Below are positions 22,785 to 36,976 of a stretch of DNA of 64,000 nt, in pieces. The DNA lies in NCBI RefSeq assembly GCF_029227915.1, contig NC_079876.1:17794001-17858000 (forward strand). The letters are read 5' to 3'. How positions within the stretch are numbered: the stretch's first letter is position 1; each line of letters starts with the position of its first letter. Position numbers and translations under genes: made by a program. The notes under the pieces are model-generated. The model saw only the letters and a list, made by a program, of their open reading frames with translations. It was not told where the DNA came from and made no database searches. Source of the DNA: Hydractinia symbiolongicarpus (taxonomy: Eukaryota > Cnidaria > Hydrozoa > Anthoathecata > Hydractiniidae).

Positions 22785-23602
22785 AGACCATGCTTTTTTG
22801 ACGTTCGTTGAATTATAAACATCTTGAAAATTCTGTGATGAAAGTGTTTGACAAAATTTATCTTTGTCATAATTTCGATAGTTTCGACAATTTATTGTTT
22901 TGCTAACGAAACGGGTGTGATGTTGTTTTCTAATACAACATATAAGGTCATGGTCACTAAAAGAAATGGGGATGACTTTGGTATCCGCTATAACTGTGCA
23001 ATTAGTTGTAGCGATAATGTCGATAAGAGTTTGTGACGTTTCCGCTATTCGGGTTGGTGATTTAATGACTTGTTTAAAACCGTGTAACGTTAAAGCTGTT
23101 TTAATCCCAACATGATCGTTCTTTTTCAGGAAATCGACATTAAGGTCCCCTAAGATTATAACTACTTTGATACCGTCTAATGTTAATGACAGTACATCAG
23201 ATAGAAGATATGAAAAATCTTTATTAAGATACTTTGAATTATCCGGGGGTCTATAAATTACGGAAAGTAAATACGATTTCGCATTTTTTGGACATATTTC
23301 TAACCAAATACCTTCAATTTCATTTATTTCTAGATCGTGTCGCCTTTTATAAATAACATGATCAGCAAAATAAAATGCTACTCCTTTATTCCTTTTCCAA
23401 ATTTACGAGATTTGTGTATAAATGTGTATCCATTAATTGCAAACATGTCCTCCGGTTCATCTCCCGTATGTATTTTCGTAAGAGAAAAAATGTCGATTTT
23501 TCTGTTGTTTATAAGAATGTCGAAATCTCAGCAAAATTTGCCCATAGACCTCTAACGTTCAGGTGAAACATATTCATACCCTTTCTGTGCTGCCATTTTG
23601 AT
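22785..23602 (-). pseudogene. Endonuclease region, broken
   Basis: Matches the endonuclease part of the related copies (GDLNVDF-like and SDH-containing stretches are readable in fragments). It has frame breaks near 23,390 and 23,520, and the N-terminal region with the 2A-like motif is lost in the 290-bp deletion. Confidence 0.75.
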
Positions 23603-26600
23603 TAATATAATACAAAAGATGCCCTTATCTTGTTCGCAAAAGTGCCTTACCTGTAATTACTTCAACATCTCTTCTGTCAGCGTCGGTGGTGTAAAGGTTA
23701 ACTTTGTTGCCTTCCAAACAATAGATCCTGGTTCAATTCCAAGTTAACGCAATTTCTTTCTACATTTCATGATCTAGTCTATTAAATTCAGTTCATGTGG
23801 GTTCTACTTTGAAGATGATTAGAAGGGCAAATTTTGTTGAAGAGTTAATGTTTTCAAGTTGTGAAGACACAAGCGAAATTCATATGATACGAAAGATGCA
23901 TTTATTTTGAGCGCGAAAGTACCTTACCTGCAATAACTCTAAAAATACTGCTGTCATCGTCGGTGGTGTAAAGGTTAGCGTTGTTGCATTCCAAGCAATA
24001 GATCCGGCTCCAATTCCTGGCCGACGCATTTGGCTGCTAGATTTCATGTTCTAGTCTACTAATTTCAGTACGTATGGTTGCTAATTTCATGATGATTAGG
24101 AGAGCAAGTTTTCTTGGACAGTTTATGTTTTCAAGTAGTGAAAAGACACATAGGAAATGCGTACAATACGAGAGATGCGTTTATTTTGATCGCTAAATTA
24201 CCTTACCTGTAATAACTTCAACAATTCTGCTGAAAGAGTCGGTGGTGTAAAGGTTAGCATTTCTGTTCTCCAAGCAATATATCCTGGTTCAATTTTAAGT
24301 TGACGCATTTTCCTTCTAGATTTCATGATCTAGTCTATTAAATTGAGTTCATGTGGTTTCTACTTTGAAGATGATTAGAAGGGCAAATTTTGTTGGAGAG
24401 TTAAAGTTTTCAAGTTGTGAAGACACAAGGAGAATGCATATAATACGAAAGATGCCCTTATTTTGATCGCGAAAGTACTTTACCTGCAAAAACTCCTGAA
24501 ATTCCGCTCTTAGCGTCGGTAGTGCAAAGGTTAGAACTGTTGACTTCCAAGCGATAGATCCGAGTTGTTTTCCCGGCCGACGCGTTTGGCTGCTAGATTT
24601 CATGTTCCAGTCTATTAAATTCAGTTCATGTGGTTGTTACTTTATTGATGATTAGGAAGACCAATGTTTTTCGACAATTAATGTTTCCAAACTGTGAAGA
24701 CACAAGGAAAATGCATATAATACAAAGGATGACCTTGTTTTGATCACAAAAGAACCTTACCTGTAATAACTCCAACAATTCTGCTGTCAGCGTCGATGGT
24801 GTGAAGGTTAGCATTGTTGCCTTCCAAGCAATAGATCCGGTTTCGATTCTTGGCGACGCAATTTCCTGCTAGCCTTCAAGTTGTGAAGACACAACGGAAA
24901 TGCATATAATACAAAAGATGCCCTTATTTTGATCGCGAAAGTACTTTTCCTGCAATAAATCCAACAATTCCGCTGTCAGCGTTGGTAGTGCAAAGATTAG
25001 CATTGTTGCCTTCCCAGCCATAGATCCGTGTTGGATTCCCGGTCGACTCGTTTTGCTGCTAGATTTCATGTTCCAGGTTATTAAATTAAGTTCATGTGGT
25101 TGTTACTTTGAAGATGATTAGGAGGGCGAATTTTTTTCGACAGTTAATGTTTTCAAATTGTGAAGACACAAGGGATATGCATATAATACGAAAGATGCCC
25201 TTATTTTGTTCGCAAAAGTGCCTTACCTGTAATAACTCCAATATTTCTGCTGTCAGCGTCGGTGGTGCAAAGGTTAGCAATGTTGCCTTCCAAGCAATAG
25301 ATCCGGGTTCAATTCCCAGCCGACGCACTTGCCTGCTAGATTTCTTGTTCTAATCTATTAAGTTCAGATCATGTGGTTGTTACTTTGAAGATGATTAGGA
25401 GGGCGAATTTTTTTCGACAGTTAATGTTTTCTAATTGTGAAGACGCAAGGGAAATGCATATAACACGAAGAATGACCTTGTTTTGATCGCGAAAGCACCT
25501 TAACTGTAATAACTCCAACAATTCCGCTGTCAGCGTCGGTGGTGTAAAGGTTAGCAATGTTGACTTCCTAGCCATAGATCCGTGTTGGATTCCCGGTCGA
25601 CTCGTTTTGCTGCTAGATTTCATGTTCCAGGTTATTAAATTAAGTTCATGTGGTTGTTACTTTGAAGATGATTAGGAGGGCGAATTTTTTTCGACAGTTA
25701 ATGTTTTCAAATTGTGAAGACACAATAGAAATCCATATAATAGGAAAGATGTCCTTGTTTTGATCGTAAGAGTGCCTTACCTGTAATAACTCCAACATTT
25801 CTGCTGTCAGCGTCGGTGATGTTAAGGTTAGCATTGTGGCCTTCCAAGCAACAGATCCTGGTTCAATTCCAAGTTAACGCATTTTCCTTCTACATTTCAT
25901 GATCTACTCTATTAAATTCAGTTTATGTGGTTGTTACTTTGAAGATGATTAGGAGGGCGAATTTTTTTCGACAGTTACTGTTTTCAAATTGTGAAGACAC
26001 AGGGGAAATGCATATAACACGAAGGATGACCTTGTTCTGATCGCGAAAGCATCTTACCTGTAATAACTCCAACAATTCTGCTGTCAGCGTCGATGTTGAA
26101 CGGGTTAGCATTGTTGCCTTCCAAGCATTAGAGTTCGAATCCTGGCCGAAGCATTTGTCTGCTAGATTTCATGTTCTAATCTATTAAATTCAGTTCAGGT
26201 GGATTCTACTTTGAAGATGATTAGGAGGGCATATTTGTTTCGACATTTAATGTTCTCAAGTTGTGAGGACACAAGGGAAATGCATATAATGCGAAAGATG
26301 TTCTTATTGGGATCGCGAAAGTACCATACCTGTAATAACCACAAACTTTATGCTGTCAGCGTCGGCGGTGTGAAGGTTAGCATTGTTGGCTTCCAAACAA
26401 TAGATCCGGGTTCGATTCCTGGCCGTGCCATTTGAATGCTAGATTCCATGTTCTAGTCTATCAAGTTCACTTCATTGGGCTTCTACTTTGAGGATGATTA
26501 GGAGGGCAAAATTTGTCGGACATTTAATGTTTTCAAGTTGTGAAGACACAAGCGTAATGCATATAATGTGAAAGATGCCCTTATTTTGTTCGCAAAAGTG

Positions 26601-27019
26601 CCTTACCGCTAATAACTCCAACATTTCTTCTGTCAGCGTCGGTGGTGTAAAAGTTAACTTTGTTGCCTTCCAAACCATAGATCCGGGTTCGATTCCTGAC
26701 CATCGCATTTGGTTGCTTGATTTCATGTTCTAGACCATGAAATTTAGTACGTGTGGTTTCTACTTAAGGATGATTAGGAGGGCAAGTTTTTTTGTTCAGT
26801 TAATGATTCAAGTTGTGAAGGCACAATGGAAATGCATATAATACCAAAGATGCCGTTATTTTGATCGCGAAAGTACTTTACCTGCAATAACTCCTAAAAT
26901 TCCGCTCTCAGCGTCGGTAGTGCAAAGGTTAGAATTGTTGACTTCCAAGCAATAGATCCGAGTTGTTTTCCCGGCCGACGCGTTTGGCTGCTAGATTTCA
27001 TGTTCCAGTCTATTAAATT

Positions 27020-29575
27020 CAGTTCATGTGGTTGTTACATTTAAGATGATTTGGATGGCCAATTTTTTTCGACAGTTAATGTTTTCAAACTGTGAAGACA
27101 CAAGGGAAATGCACATAATAAGAAGGATGACGTTGCTTTGATCGCGAAAGTACCTTACCTGTAATAACACCAACAATTCTGCTGTCAGCGTCGGTGGTGT
27201 GAAGGTTAGCATTGTTGCCTTGCAAGCAATAGATCCGGTTTCGATTCTTGGCGACGCAATTTCCTGCTAGACTTCAAGTTGTGAAGACACAACGGAAATG
27301 CATATACTACAAAAGATGCCCTTATTTTGATCGCGAAAGTACTTTACCTGTAATAACTCTAACAATTCCGCTGTCAGCGTTGGTAGTGCAAAGGTTAGCA
27401 TTGTTGCCTTCCAAACCATAGATCCGGGTTCGATTCCTGACCATCGCATTTGGTTGCTTGATTTCATGTTCTAGACCATGAAATTTAGTACGTGTGGTTT
27501 CTACTTTAAAGATGATTAGGAGGGCAAGTTTTTTTGTTCAGTTAATGATTCAAGCTGTAAAGGCACAATGGAAATGCATATAATACGAAGATGCCCTTAC
27601 TTTAATCGCAAAAGTGCCTTACCTGTAATAACTCCGACAATTCTGCTGTCAGCAGCGGTGGTGAACGGGTTAGCATTGTTGCCTTCCAAGCATTACAGTT
27701 CGAATCCTGGCCGAAGCAATTGTCTGCTAGATTTCATGTTCTAGTCTATTAAATTCAGTTCAGGTGGATTCTACTTTGAAGATGATTAGGAGGGCATATT
27801 TGTTTCGACATTTAATGTTCTCAAGTTGTGAAGACACATGGGAAATGCATATAATGCGAAATATGTTCTTATTGGGATCGCGAAAGTACCATACCTGTAA
27901 TAACCACAAAATTTATGCTGTCAGCGTCGGCGGTGTGACGGTTAGCATTGTTGGCTTCCAAACAATAGATCCGGGTTCGATTCCTGGCCGTGCCATTTGT
28001 ATGCTAGATTCCATGTTCTAGTCTATTAAGTTCACTTCATTGGGCTTCTACTTTGAGGATGATTAGGAGGGCAAAATTTGTCGGACATTTAATGTTTTCA
28101 AGTTGTGAAGACACAAGCGTAATGCATATAATGTGAAAGATGTCCTTATTTTGATCATGAAAGTACCTTAACGGTAATAACTCTAACATTTCTGCTCTCA
28201 GCGTCAGTGGTGTAAAGGTTAGCATTTTTGTCTTCCAAGCAAGAGATCCTGGTTCAAATCCCAGTTGACGCATTTTCCTTCTAGATTCGATTCCCGGGCG
28301 ACGCACTTGGCTGCTATTTTTCATGTTCTAATCTATTAACTTTAGATCATGCGGTTTCTACTTTAAAGATGACTAGGAGGGCGAATTTTTTTGGAGAGTC
28401 AGTGTTTTCAAGTTGTGAAGACATAAGGAGAATGCCTATAATAGGAAAGATGCCCTTATTTTGATCGCGAAAGTACTTTACCTGTAATAACTCCAACAAT
28501 TCCGCTGTCAGCGTCGGTAGTGCAAAGGTTAGCATTGTTGACTTCCAAGCGATATATCCAAGTTGGCTTCCCGGCCGACGCGTTTTGCTGCTAGATTTCA
28601 TGTTCCCGTCTATTAAATTCAGTTCATGTGGTTGTTACATTTAAGATGATTAGGAGGGCCATTTTTTTCGACAGTTAATGTTTTCAAACTGTGAAGACAC
28701 AAGAGAAATGCATATAATACGAAGGATGACCTTGTTTTGATCACGAAAGAACCTTACCTGTAATAACACCAACAATTCTGCTGTCACCGTCGGGGGTGTG
28801 AAGGTTAGCATTGTTGCCTTCCAAGCAATAGATCCGGTTTCGATTCTTGGTGACGCAATTTCCTGCTAGACTTCAAGTTGTGAATACACAACGGAAATGC
28901 ATATAATACAAAAGATGCCCGTATTTTGATCGCGAAAGTAGTTTACCTGTAATAACTCTAACAATTCCGCTGTCAGCGTTGGTAGTGCAAAGGTTAGCAT
29001 TGTTGCCTTCCAAACCATAGATCCGGGTTCGATTCCTGACCATCGCATTTGGTTGCTTGATTTCATGTTCTAGACCATGAAATTTAGTACGTGCGGTTTC
29101 TACTTTAAAGATAATTAGGAGGGCAAGTTTTTTTGTTCAGTTAATGATTCAAGTTGTGAAGGCACAATGGAAATGCATATAATACGAAGATGCCCTTACT
29201 TTAATCGCAAAAGTGCCTTACCTTTAATAACTCCGACAATTCTGCTGTCAGCAGCGGTGGTGAACGGGTTAGCATTGTTGCCTTCTAAGCATTACAGTTC
29301 GAATCCTGGCGGAAGCAATTGTCTGCTAGATTTCATGTTCTAGTCTATTAAATTCAGTTCAGGTGGATTCTACTTTGAAGATGATTAGGAGGGCATATTT
29401 GTTTCGACATTTAATGTTCTCAAGTTGTGAAGACACAAGGGAAATGCATATAATGCGAAAGATGTTCTTATTAGGATCGCGAAAGTACCATACCTGTAAT
29501 AACCACAAAATTTATGCTGTCAGCGTCGGCGGTGTGAAGGTTAGCATTGTTGGCTTCCAAGCAATAGATCCGGCT
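27020..29575 (+). repeat. 2.55-kb array block duplicated at ~30,465-33,020
   Basis: Unit after unit recurs at a constant offset of 3,445 bp (for example 28,037 and 31,482; 29,363 and 32,808) with few differences. The blocks part company at about 29,575/33,020 within a tRNA T arm, where one has GGCTCCG and the other GGGTTCG. Confidence 0.88.
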
Positions 29576-30078
29576 CCGATTCCTGACCGACGCATTTGGC
29601 TGCTAGATTTCATGTTCTAGTCTATTAATTTCAGTACGTATGGTTGCTACTTTCATGATGGTTAGGAGACCAAGTTTTCTTGGACAGTTTATGTTTTCAA
29701 GTAGTGAAAAGACACAAAGGAAATGCGTACAATACGAGAGATGCGTTTATTTTGATCGCTAAATTACCTTACCTGTAATAACTTCAACAATTCTGCTGAA
29801 AGAGTCGGTGGTGTAAAGGTTAGCATTTCTGTTCTCCAAGCAATATATCCTGGTTCAATTCTAAGTTGACGCATTTTCCTTCTAGATTTCATGATATAGT
29901 CTATTAAATTGAGTTCATGTGGTTTCTACTTTGAAGATGACTAGGAGGGCGAGTTTTTTTGGAGAGTCAATGTTTTCAAGTTGTGAAGACATAAGGAGAA
30001 TGCCTATAATACGAAAGATGCCCTTATTTTGATCGCGAAAGTACTTTACCTGTAATAACTCCAACAATTCTGCTGTCA

Positions 30079-30150
30079 GCGTCGGTGGTGTAAAGATTAG
30101 CATTGTGGCCTTCCAAGCAATAGATCCGGGTTCGATTCCCGGCCGACGCA
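30079..30150 (+). tRNA. tRNA-Gly(TCC)-like copy
   Basis: Acceptor and T arm match consensus exactly. Two changes remain: the D-loop GG is GA, and one base of the anticodon stem is changed (GTGGC), breaking a pair. The D-loop change also touches box A. Probably inactive but recently derived. Confidence 0.6.
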
Positions 30151-33100
30151 TTTGGCTGTTAGATTTCATGTTCTAGTCTATTAAATTCAGTTTTTGTGGT
30201 TCCTACTTAAAAGATGATTAGGAGGACAAATTTTTTTTGACACTTATTGTTTTCAAGTTGTGAAGACACAAGGGAAATGCATATAATACGTAAGATGCCC
30301 TTATTTTGATCGCGAAAGTACCTTACCTGCAATAACTCCAACAATTCCGCTCTCAGCGTCAGTAGTGCAAAGGTTAGCATTGTTGACTTCCAAGCGATAT
30401 ATCCAAGTTGTCTTCCCGGCTGACGCGTTTTGCTGCTAGATTTCATGTTCCCGTCTATTAAATTCAGTTCATGTGGTTGTTACATTTAAGATGATTAGGA
30501 GGGCCATTTTTTTTCGACAGTTAATGTTTTCAAACTGTGAAGACACAAGGGAAATGCATATAATACGAAGGATGACCTTGTTTTGATCACGAAAGAACCT
30601 TACCTGTAATAACACCAACAATTCTGCTGTCAGCGTCGGTGGTGTGAAGGTTAGCATTGTTGCCTTCCAAGCAATAGATCCGGTTTCGATTCTTGGCGAC
30701 GCAATTTCCTGCTAGACTTGAAGTTGTGAAGACACAACGGAAATGCATATACTACAAAAGATGCCCTTATTTTGATCGCGAAAGTACTTTACCTGTAATA
30801 ACTCTAACAATTCCGCTGTCAGCGTTGGTAGTGCAAAGGTTAGCATTGTTGCCTTCCAAACCATAGATCCGGGTTCGATTCCTGACCATCGCATTTGGTT
30901 GCTTGATTTCATGTTCTCGACCATGAAATTTAGTACGTGTGGTTTCTACTTTAAAGATGATTAGGAGGGCAAGTTTTTTTGTTCAGTTAATGATTCAAGT
31001 TGTAAAGGCACAATGGAAATGCATATAATACGAAGATGCCCTTACTTTAATCGCAAAAGTGCCTTACCTGTAATAACTCCGACAATTCTGCTGTCAGCAG
31101 CGGTGGTGGACGGGTTAGCATTGTTGCCTTCCAAGCATTACAGTTGGAATCCTGGCCGAAGCAATTGTCTGCTAGATTTCATGTTCTAGTCTATTAAATT
31201 CAGTTCAGGTGGATTCTACTTTGAAGATGATTAGGAGGGCATATTTGTTTCGACATTTAATGTTCTCAAGTTGTGAAGACACAAGGGAAATGCATATAAT
31301 GCGAAATATGTTCTTATTGGGATCGCGAAAGTACCATACCTGTAATAACCACAAAATTTATGCTGTCAGCGTCGGCGGTGTGACGGTTAGCATTGTTGGC
31401 TTCCAAACAATAGATCCGGGTTCGGTTCCTGGCCGTGCCATTTGAATGCTAGATTCCATGTTCTAGTCTATTAAGTTCACTTCATTGGGCTTCTACTTTG
31501 AGGATGATTAGGAGGGCAAAATTTGTCGGACATTTAATGTTTTCAAGTTGTGAAGACACAAGCGTAATGCATATAATGTGAAAGATGTCCTTATTTTGAT
31601 CATGAAAGTACCTTAACGGTAATAACTCTAACATTTCTGCTCTCAGCGTCAGTGGTGTAAAGGTTAGCATTTTTGTCTTCCAAGCAAGAGATCCTGGTTC
31701 AAATCCCAGTTGACGCATTTTCCTTCTAGATTCGATTCCCGGGCGACGCACTTGGCTGCTATTTTTCATGTTCTAATCTATTAACTTTAGATCATGCGGT
31801 TTCTACTTTAAAGATGACTAGGAGGGCGAATTTTTTTGGAGAGTCAATGTTTTCAAGTTGTGAAGACATAAGGAGAATGCCTATAATAGGAAAGATGCCC
31901 TTATTTTGATCGCGAAAGTACTTTACCTGTAATAACTCCAACAATTCCGCTGTCAGCGTCGGTAGTGCAAAGGTTAGCATTGTTGACTTCCAAGCGATAT
32001 ATCCAAGTTGGCTTCCCGGCCGACGCGTTTTGCTGCTAGATTTCATGTTCCCGTCTATTAAATTCAGTTCATGTGGTTGTTACATTTAAGATGATTAGGA
32101 GGGCCATTTTTTTCGACAGTTAATGTTTTCAAACTGTGAAGACACAAGAGAAATGCATATAATACGAAGGATGACCTTGTTTTGATCACGAAAGAACCTT
32201 ACCTGTAATAACACCAACAATTCTGCTGTCACCGTCAGGGGTGTGAAGGTTAGCATTGTTGCCTTCCAAGCAATAGATCCGGTTTCGATTCTTGGTGACG
32301 CAATTTCCTGCTAGACTTCAAGTTGTGAATACACAACGGAAATGCATATAATACAAAAGATGCCCGTATTTTGATCGCGAAAGTAGTTTACCTGTAATAA
32401 CTCTAACAATTCCGCTGTCAGCGTTGGTAGTGCAAAGGTTAGCATTGTTGCCTTCCAAACCATAGATCCGGGTTCGATTCCTGACCATCGCATTTGGTTT
32501 CTTGATTTCATGTTCTAGACCATGAAATTTAGTACGTGCGGTTTCTACTTTAAAGATGATTAGGAGGGCAAGTTTTTTTGTTCAGGTAATGATTCAAGTT
32601 GTGAAGGCACAATGGAAATGCATATAATACGAAGATGCCCTTACTTTAATCGCAAAAGTGCCTTACCTTTAATAACTCCGACAATTCTGCTGTCAGCAGC
32701 GGTGGTGAACGGGTTAGCATTGTTGCCTTCCAAGCATTACAGTTCGAATCCTGGCGGAAGCAATTGTCTGCTAGATTTCATGTTCTAGACTATTAAATTC
32801 AGTTCAGGTGGATTCTACTTTGAAGATGATTAGGAGGGCATATTTGTTTCGACATTTAATGTTCTCAAGTTGTGAAGACACAAGGGAAATGCATATAATG
32901 CGAAAGATGTTCTTATTAGGATCGCGAAAGAACCATACCTGTAATAACCACAAAATTTATGCTGTCGGCGTCGGCGGTGTGAAGGTTAGCATTGTTGGCT
33001 TCCAAGCAATAGATCCGGGTTCGATTCCTGGCCGTGCCATTTGAATGCTAGATTCCATGTTCTAGTCTATTAAGTTCACTTCATTGGGCTTCTACTTTGA

Positions 33101-35277
33101 GGATGATTAGGAGGGCAAAATTTGTCGGACATTTAATGTTTTCAAGTTGGGAAGACACAAGCGTAATGCATATAATGCGAAAGATGTCCTTATTTTGATC
33201 ATGAAAGTACCTTAACGCTAATAACTCTAACATTTCTGCTCTCAGCGTCAGTGGTGTAAAGGTTAGCATTTTTGTCTTCCAAGCAAGAGATCCTGGTTTA
33301 AATCCCAGTTGACGCATTTTCCTTCCAGATTCGATTCCCGGACGACGCACTTGGCTGCTATGTTCTAATCTATTAAGTTCAGATCATGCGGTTTCTACTT
33401 TAAAGATGATTAGGAGGGCGAATTTTTTTGGAGAGTCAATGTTTTCAAGTTGTGAAGACATAAGAAGAATGCCTATAATACGAAAGATGCCGTTATTTTG
33501 ATCGCGAAAGTACTTTACCTGTAATAACACCAACAATTATGCTGTCAGCGTCGGTGGTGTGAAGGTTAGTATTGTTGACTTCCAAGCGATATATCCAAGT
33601 TGGCTTCCCGGCCGACGCGTTTTGCTGCTAGATTTCATGTTCCAGTCTATTAAATTCAGTTCATGTGGTTGTTACATTTAAGATGATTAGGAGTGCCACT
33701 TTTTTCGACAGTTAATGTTTTCAAACTGTGAAGACACAAGTAGAATGCATATAATGCGAAAGATGTCCTTGTTTTGATCACGAAAGAACCTTACCTGTAA
33801 TAACACCAACAATTATGCTGTCAGCGTCGGTGGTGTGAAGGTTAGCATTGTTGCCTTCCAAGCAATAGATCCGGTTTCGATTCTTGGCGACGCAATTTCC
33901 TGCTAGACTTCAAGTTGTGAAGACACAACGGAAATGCATATAATACAAAAGATGCCCTTATTTTGATCGCGAAAGTACTTTACCTGTAATAACTCCAACA
34001 ATTCCGCTGTCAGCGTTGGTAGTGCAAAGGTTAGTACTGTTGCCTTCCAAGCAATACATCCGGGTTCGATTCCCGCACGACGCATTTGGCTGATAGATTT
34101 CATGTTCTTGCCTATTGAACCCAGTACGTGTGGCTTTTACTTTGAGGACGATTAGAAGGTCGAATTTTTTTGGACAGTTAATGTTTTCAAGTTGGGAAGA
34201 CACAAGTAGAATGCATATAATGCGAAAGATGTCCTTATTTCGATCATGAAAGTACCTTACCGGTAATAACTCTAACATTTCTGCTCTCAGCGTCAGTGGT
34301 GTAAAGTTTAGCATTTTTGTCTTCCAAGCAAGAGATCCTGGTTCAATTCCCAGTTGACGCATTTTCCTTCAAGATTTGATTCCCGGGCGACGCACTTGGC
34401 TGCTATTTTTCATGTTCTAATCTATTAAGTTCAGATCATGCGGTTTCTACTTTAAAGATGATTAGGAGGGCGAATTTTTTTGGAGAGTCAATGTTTTCAA
34501 GTTGTGAAGACATAAGGAAAATGCCTATAATGCGAAAGATGCCCTTATTTTGATCGCGAAAGTACTTTACCTGTAATAACTCCAACAATTCCGCTGTCAG
34601 CGTCGGTAGTGCAAAGGTTAGCATTGTTGACTTCCAAGCGATATATCCAAGTTGGCTTCCCGGCCGACGCGTTTTGCTGCTAGATTTCATGTTCCAGTCT
34701 ATTAAATTCAGTTCCTGTGGTTGTTACATTTGAGATGATTAGGAGGGCCAATTTTTTTCGACAGTTAATGTTTTCAAACTGTGAAGACACAAGGGAAATG
34801 CACATAATAAGAAGGATGACGTTGCTTTGATCGCGAAAGTACCTTACCTGTAATAACTCCGACAATTCTGCTGTCAGCAGCGGTTGTGTAAAGGTTAGCA
34901 TTGTTGCCTTCCAAGCAATAGATCCGGTTTCGATTCTGGCTGACGCAATTTCCTGCTAGACTTCAAGTTGTAAAGACACAACGGAAATGCATATATTTTA
35001 TTTATTTATTTATTTATTTCAGGAATGTTTTACAAGGATGGCCATTTCAGACATTATAAAGTCTGTTATCAACATGGGTCCTTGGAATAAATAGGATAAA
35101 AAAAATATTAGTAACAATAAAACAAGAAAATGTAAATGTACAATAAAAACGGTGAGTATAAAATATATAAACTGCAAAAAAAACACACAGACAAAAGGCT
35201 AAAAGTCAAAATACCACACTAGAAAATGAGTTGATCAAGACGAAAAACAAAAAACAAACAAAAAGCCATAAAAAGGA

Positions 35278-35862
35278 CTAAATACGCAGATAATATTCTC
35301 TCAGTTGCGACTTAAAAATATTGTATGATTCACATTTTCTAATGTCCAACGGGAGTGTATTGTAAATATGTGCTCCAGTGTAACAGAAAGATCCACGAGC
35401 ATATTCCAAACGAAGATTAGGTAATTTCAAGCTATTTCTGTTGTTACGTGTGTTTCTTGTGTGGTTTGTTTTTGTGAAGTAATTTTTAAAATTTTCACAC
35501 ACATCGTTGTCCAAGCAACGGCGAATGAAATTACAAGCTCGCATTTCTATCATATTGACAGTATCAGGTGGTGTCAAGAATTGATTTCCAATAATTAAAG
35601 TTGCTTATCTATGTAAAGATTGGAGTTTGAGTAGTTGTGTCTGAGAATTCTTAAGGTGAACAAATCCGCAATATGTTAATACTGGTTGAATCATTGTTTG
35701 AAAAATTGCCAATGCAGCTTTATCTGTAATCAGCGGTCGAATGCGATATAGTAAACGTAATCTACCGGAAGCTTTTTCATACGTTAAATCAAAGTTGCTG
35801 CTCAAATTCAATGATGGTTCGATAAGTAAACCAAGAGATTTATACGTGGATGTTACCCTCAC
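35278..35862 (-). pseudogene. Retroelement C-terminal region
   Basis: Covers VRVTSTYKSLGLLIEPSL through RPLITDKAALAIFQTMIQPVLTYC and on to a C-terminal end at 35,278. A change near 35,605 (GCTTATC where related copies have GCTCGTC) introduces a stop that splits it into 35605-35862 and 35278-35577. Confidence 0.82.
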
Positions 35863-36944
35863 AGTTTGGTACCGGAAGGTACGTTTAATGAGCTGTTTTG
35901 TTTAGAGAGGTTATTTTTCGAACCAAATAAAATTGCTTCAGTTTTTCCTGCTCCGAGATTTAAAATTAATTCATTTTCCAAACACCATGCAAGTACACAA
36001 TTCATGTCGGATGAAAGACGGGTTTCAACAAATAAAACAGTATCGTCTGCATATTTGACTACTTCAGAGTGTTTCACTACGGTACAAAGATCATTGAAAA
36101 ACATAATAAATAGTAGTGGGCCCAAAATTGACCCTTGTGGTACTCCACTATTGACTGGATGTTCATCAGACAAAGAATTTTTGTATTGAACTTGCTGAAA
36201 TCTACCAAACAAAGAGTCTGTGAACCACTCGTGTTCGTCTCCAACAATTCCAAAACTGCTTAATTTTGACAGTAGTTTACCATGATTTAACATGTCGAAT
36301 GCTTTTGTGAGGTCTAAAAATACGGCACCGACCATCTTGCCATCGTTAACCTTCAATTTCACAGTGTCGATAAAGATTGTTGCAGCCAGTTCAGTTGAGC
36401 GACGAGGCCTGAAACCGAACTGGTTGTTGTTTATTAAATTGTTACTTTCAAGATATGCAGTCAATTGTTCATGCACAACTTTTTCAATCACCTTGGATAT
36501 AGCTGGAATAACAGATATTGGTCTATAGTTATTAACAGATGACCTTGCTCCAGATTTGAAAAGTGGTAACACTTTGGTGCGTTTCCAGTCACTTGGAAAA
36601 GTTGAAGTTTCAAAAGACATGTTAATAATATATGTCAGTGGTGAAGCGATTACCTCCATGCAGTCTTTGAGTAACCAGGATGGTAGATCATCTAGCCCAA
36701 CAGACTTTTTACGTTTTAATGATTGTAGATGTTTCATGGTTTCATTAACAGTGATTGGTTTAAGTCGAAATTTTGGGTTTGATTTACTCGGTATTTCTTT
36801 ATGATATTTCCAGACGGAGTTTGTCAACACAAAAGCAGATCTTTTAAGTGAATTTACAACATTAGAAAAAAATCTACAAAACGCATTAGCAATAGAATGT
36901 TGATCGGTTACCAATTTCTCGTCGATTTGTATAGTAGTATTCAC
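35859..36944 (-). pseudogene. Reverse transcriptase domain
   Basis: The most complete RT frame in the window (361 codons). Motifs in order are KVLPLFKSG, NNYRPISVIPAISK, NQFGFRPRRST, AVFLDLTKAFD (motif A), GVPQGSILGPLLF (motif B) and VVKYADDTVLF (motif C). The three catalytic aspartates are present. It ends in the shared frameshift after SGTKL. Without a continuous link to the endonuclease it is not expected to be autonomous. Confidence 0.9.
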
Positions 36945-36976
36945 TTGAGAGTTCGATCTAAGTGGAAATACTTTTT

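Larger units (their letters stand above)
20519..23602 (-). mobile_element. CR1/L2-like retrotransposon copy with internal deletion
   Basis: Runs (on the minus strand) from the shared 5' junction at about 23,602 to a terminal ATTT/AAAT tract at about 20,519. Compared with the 35.0-38.4 kb copy, about 290 bp are missing near the 5' end. The break at about 23,580 has CTTT on both sides of the lost segment, suggesting microhomology. Its 3' junction lies in CGACGCAATTT rather than in GCATATA as in the two later copies. Confidence 0.9.

Noticed and set aside
29228-29310. Possible change of tRNA identity (TTCTAA loop, anticodon TCT) in one unit
   Set aside because: The copy has a broken acceptor and D arm (GCAGCGGTGGTGAACGGG), so the anticodon change is simply part of its decay.
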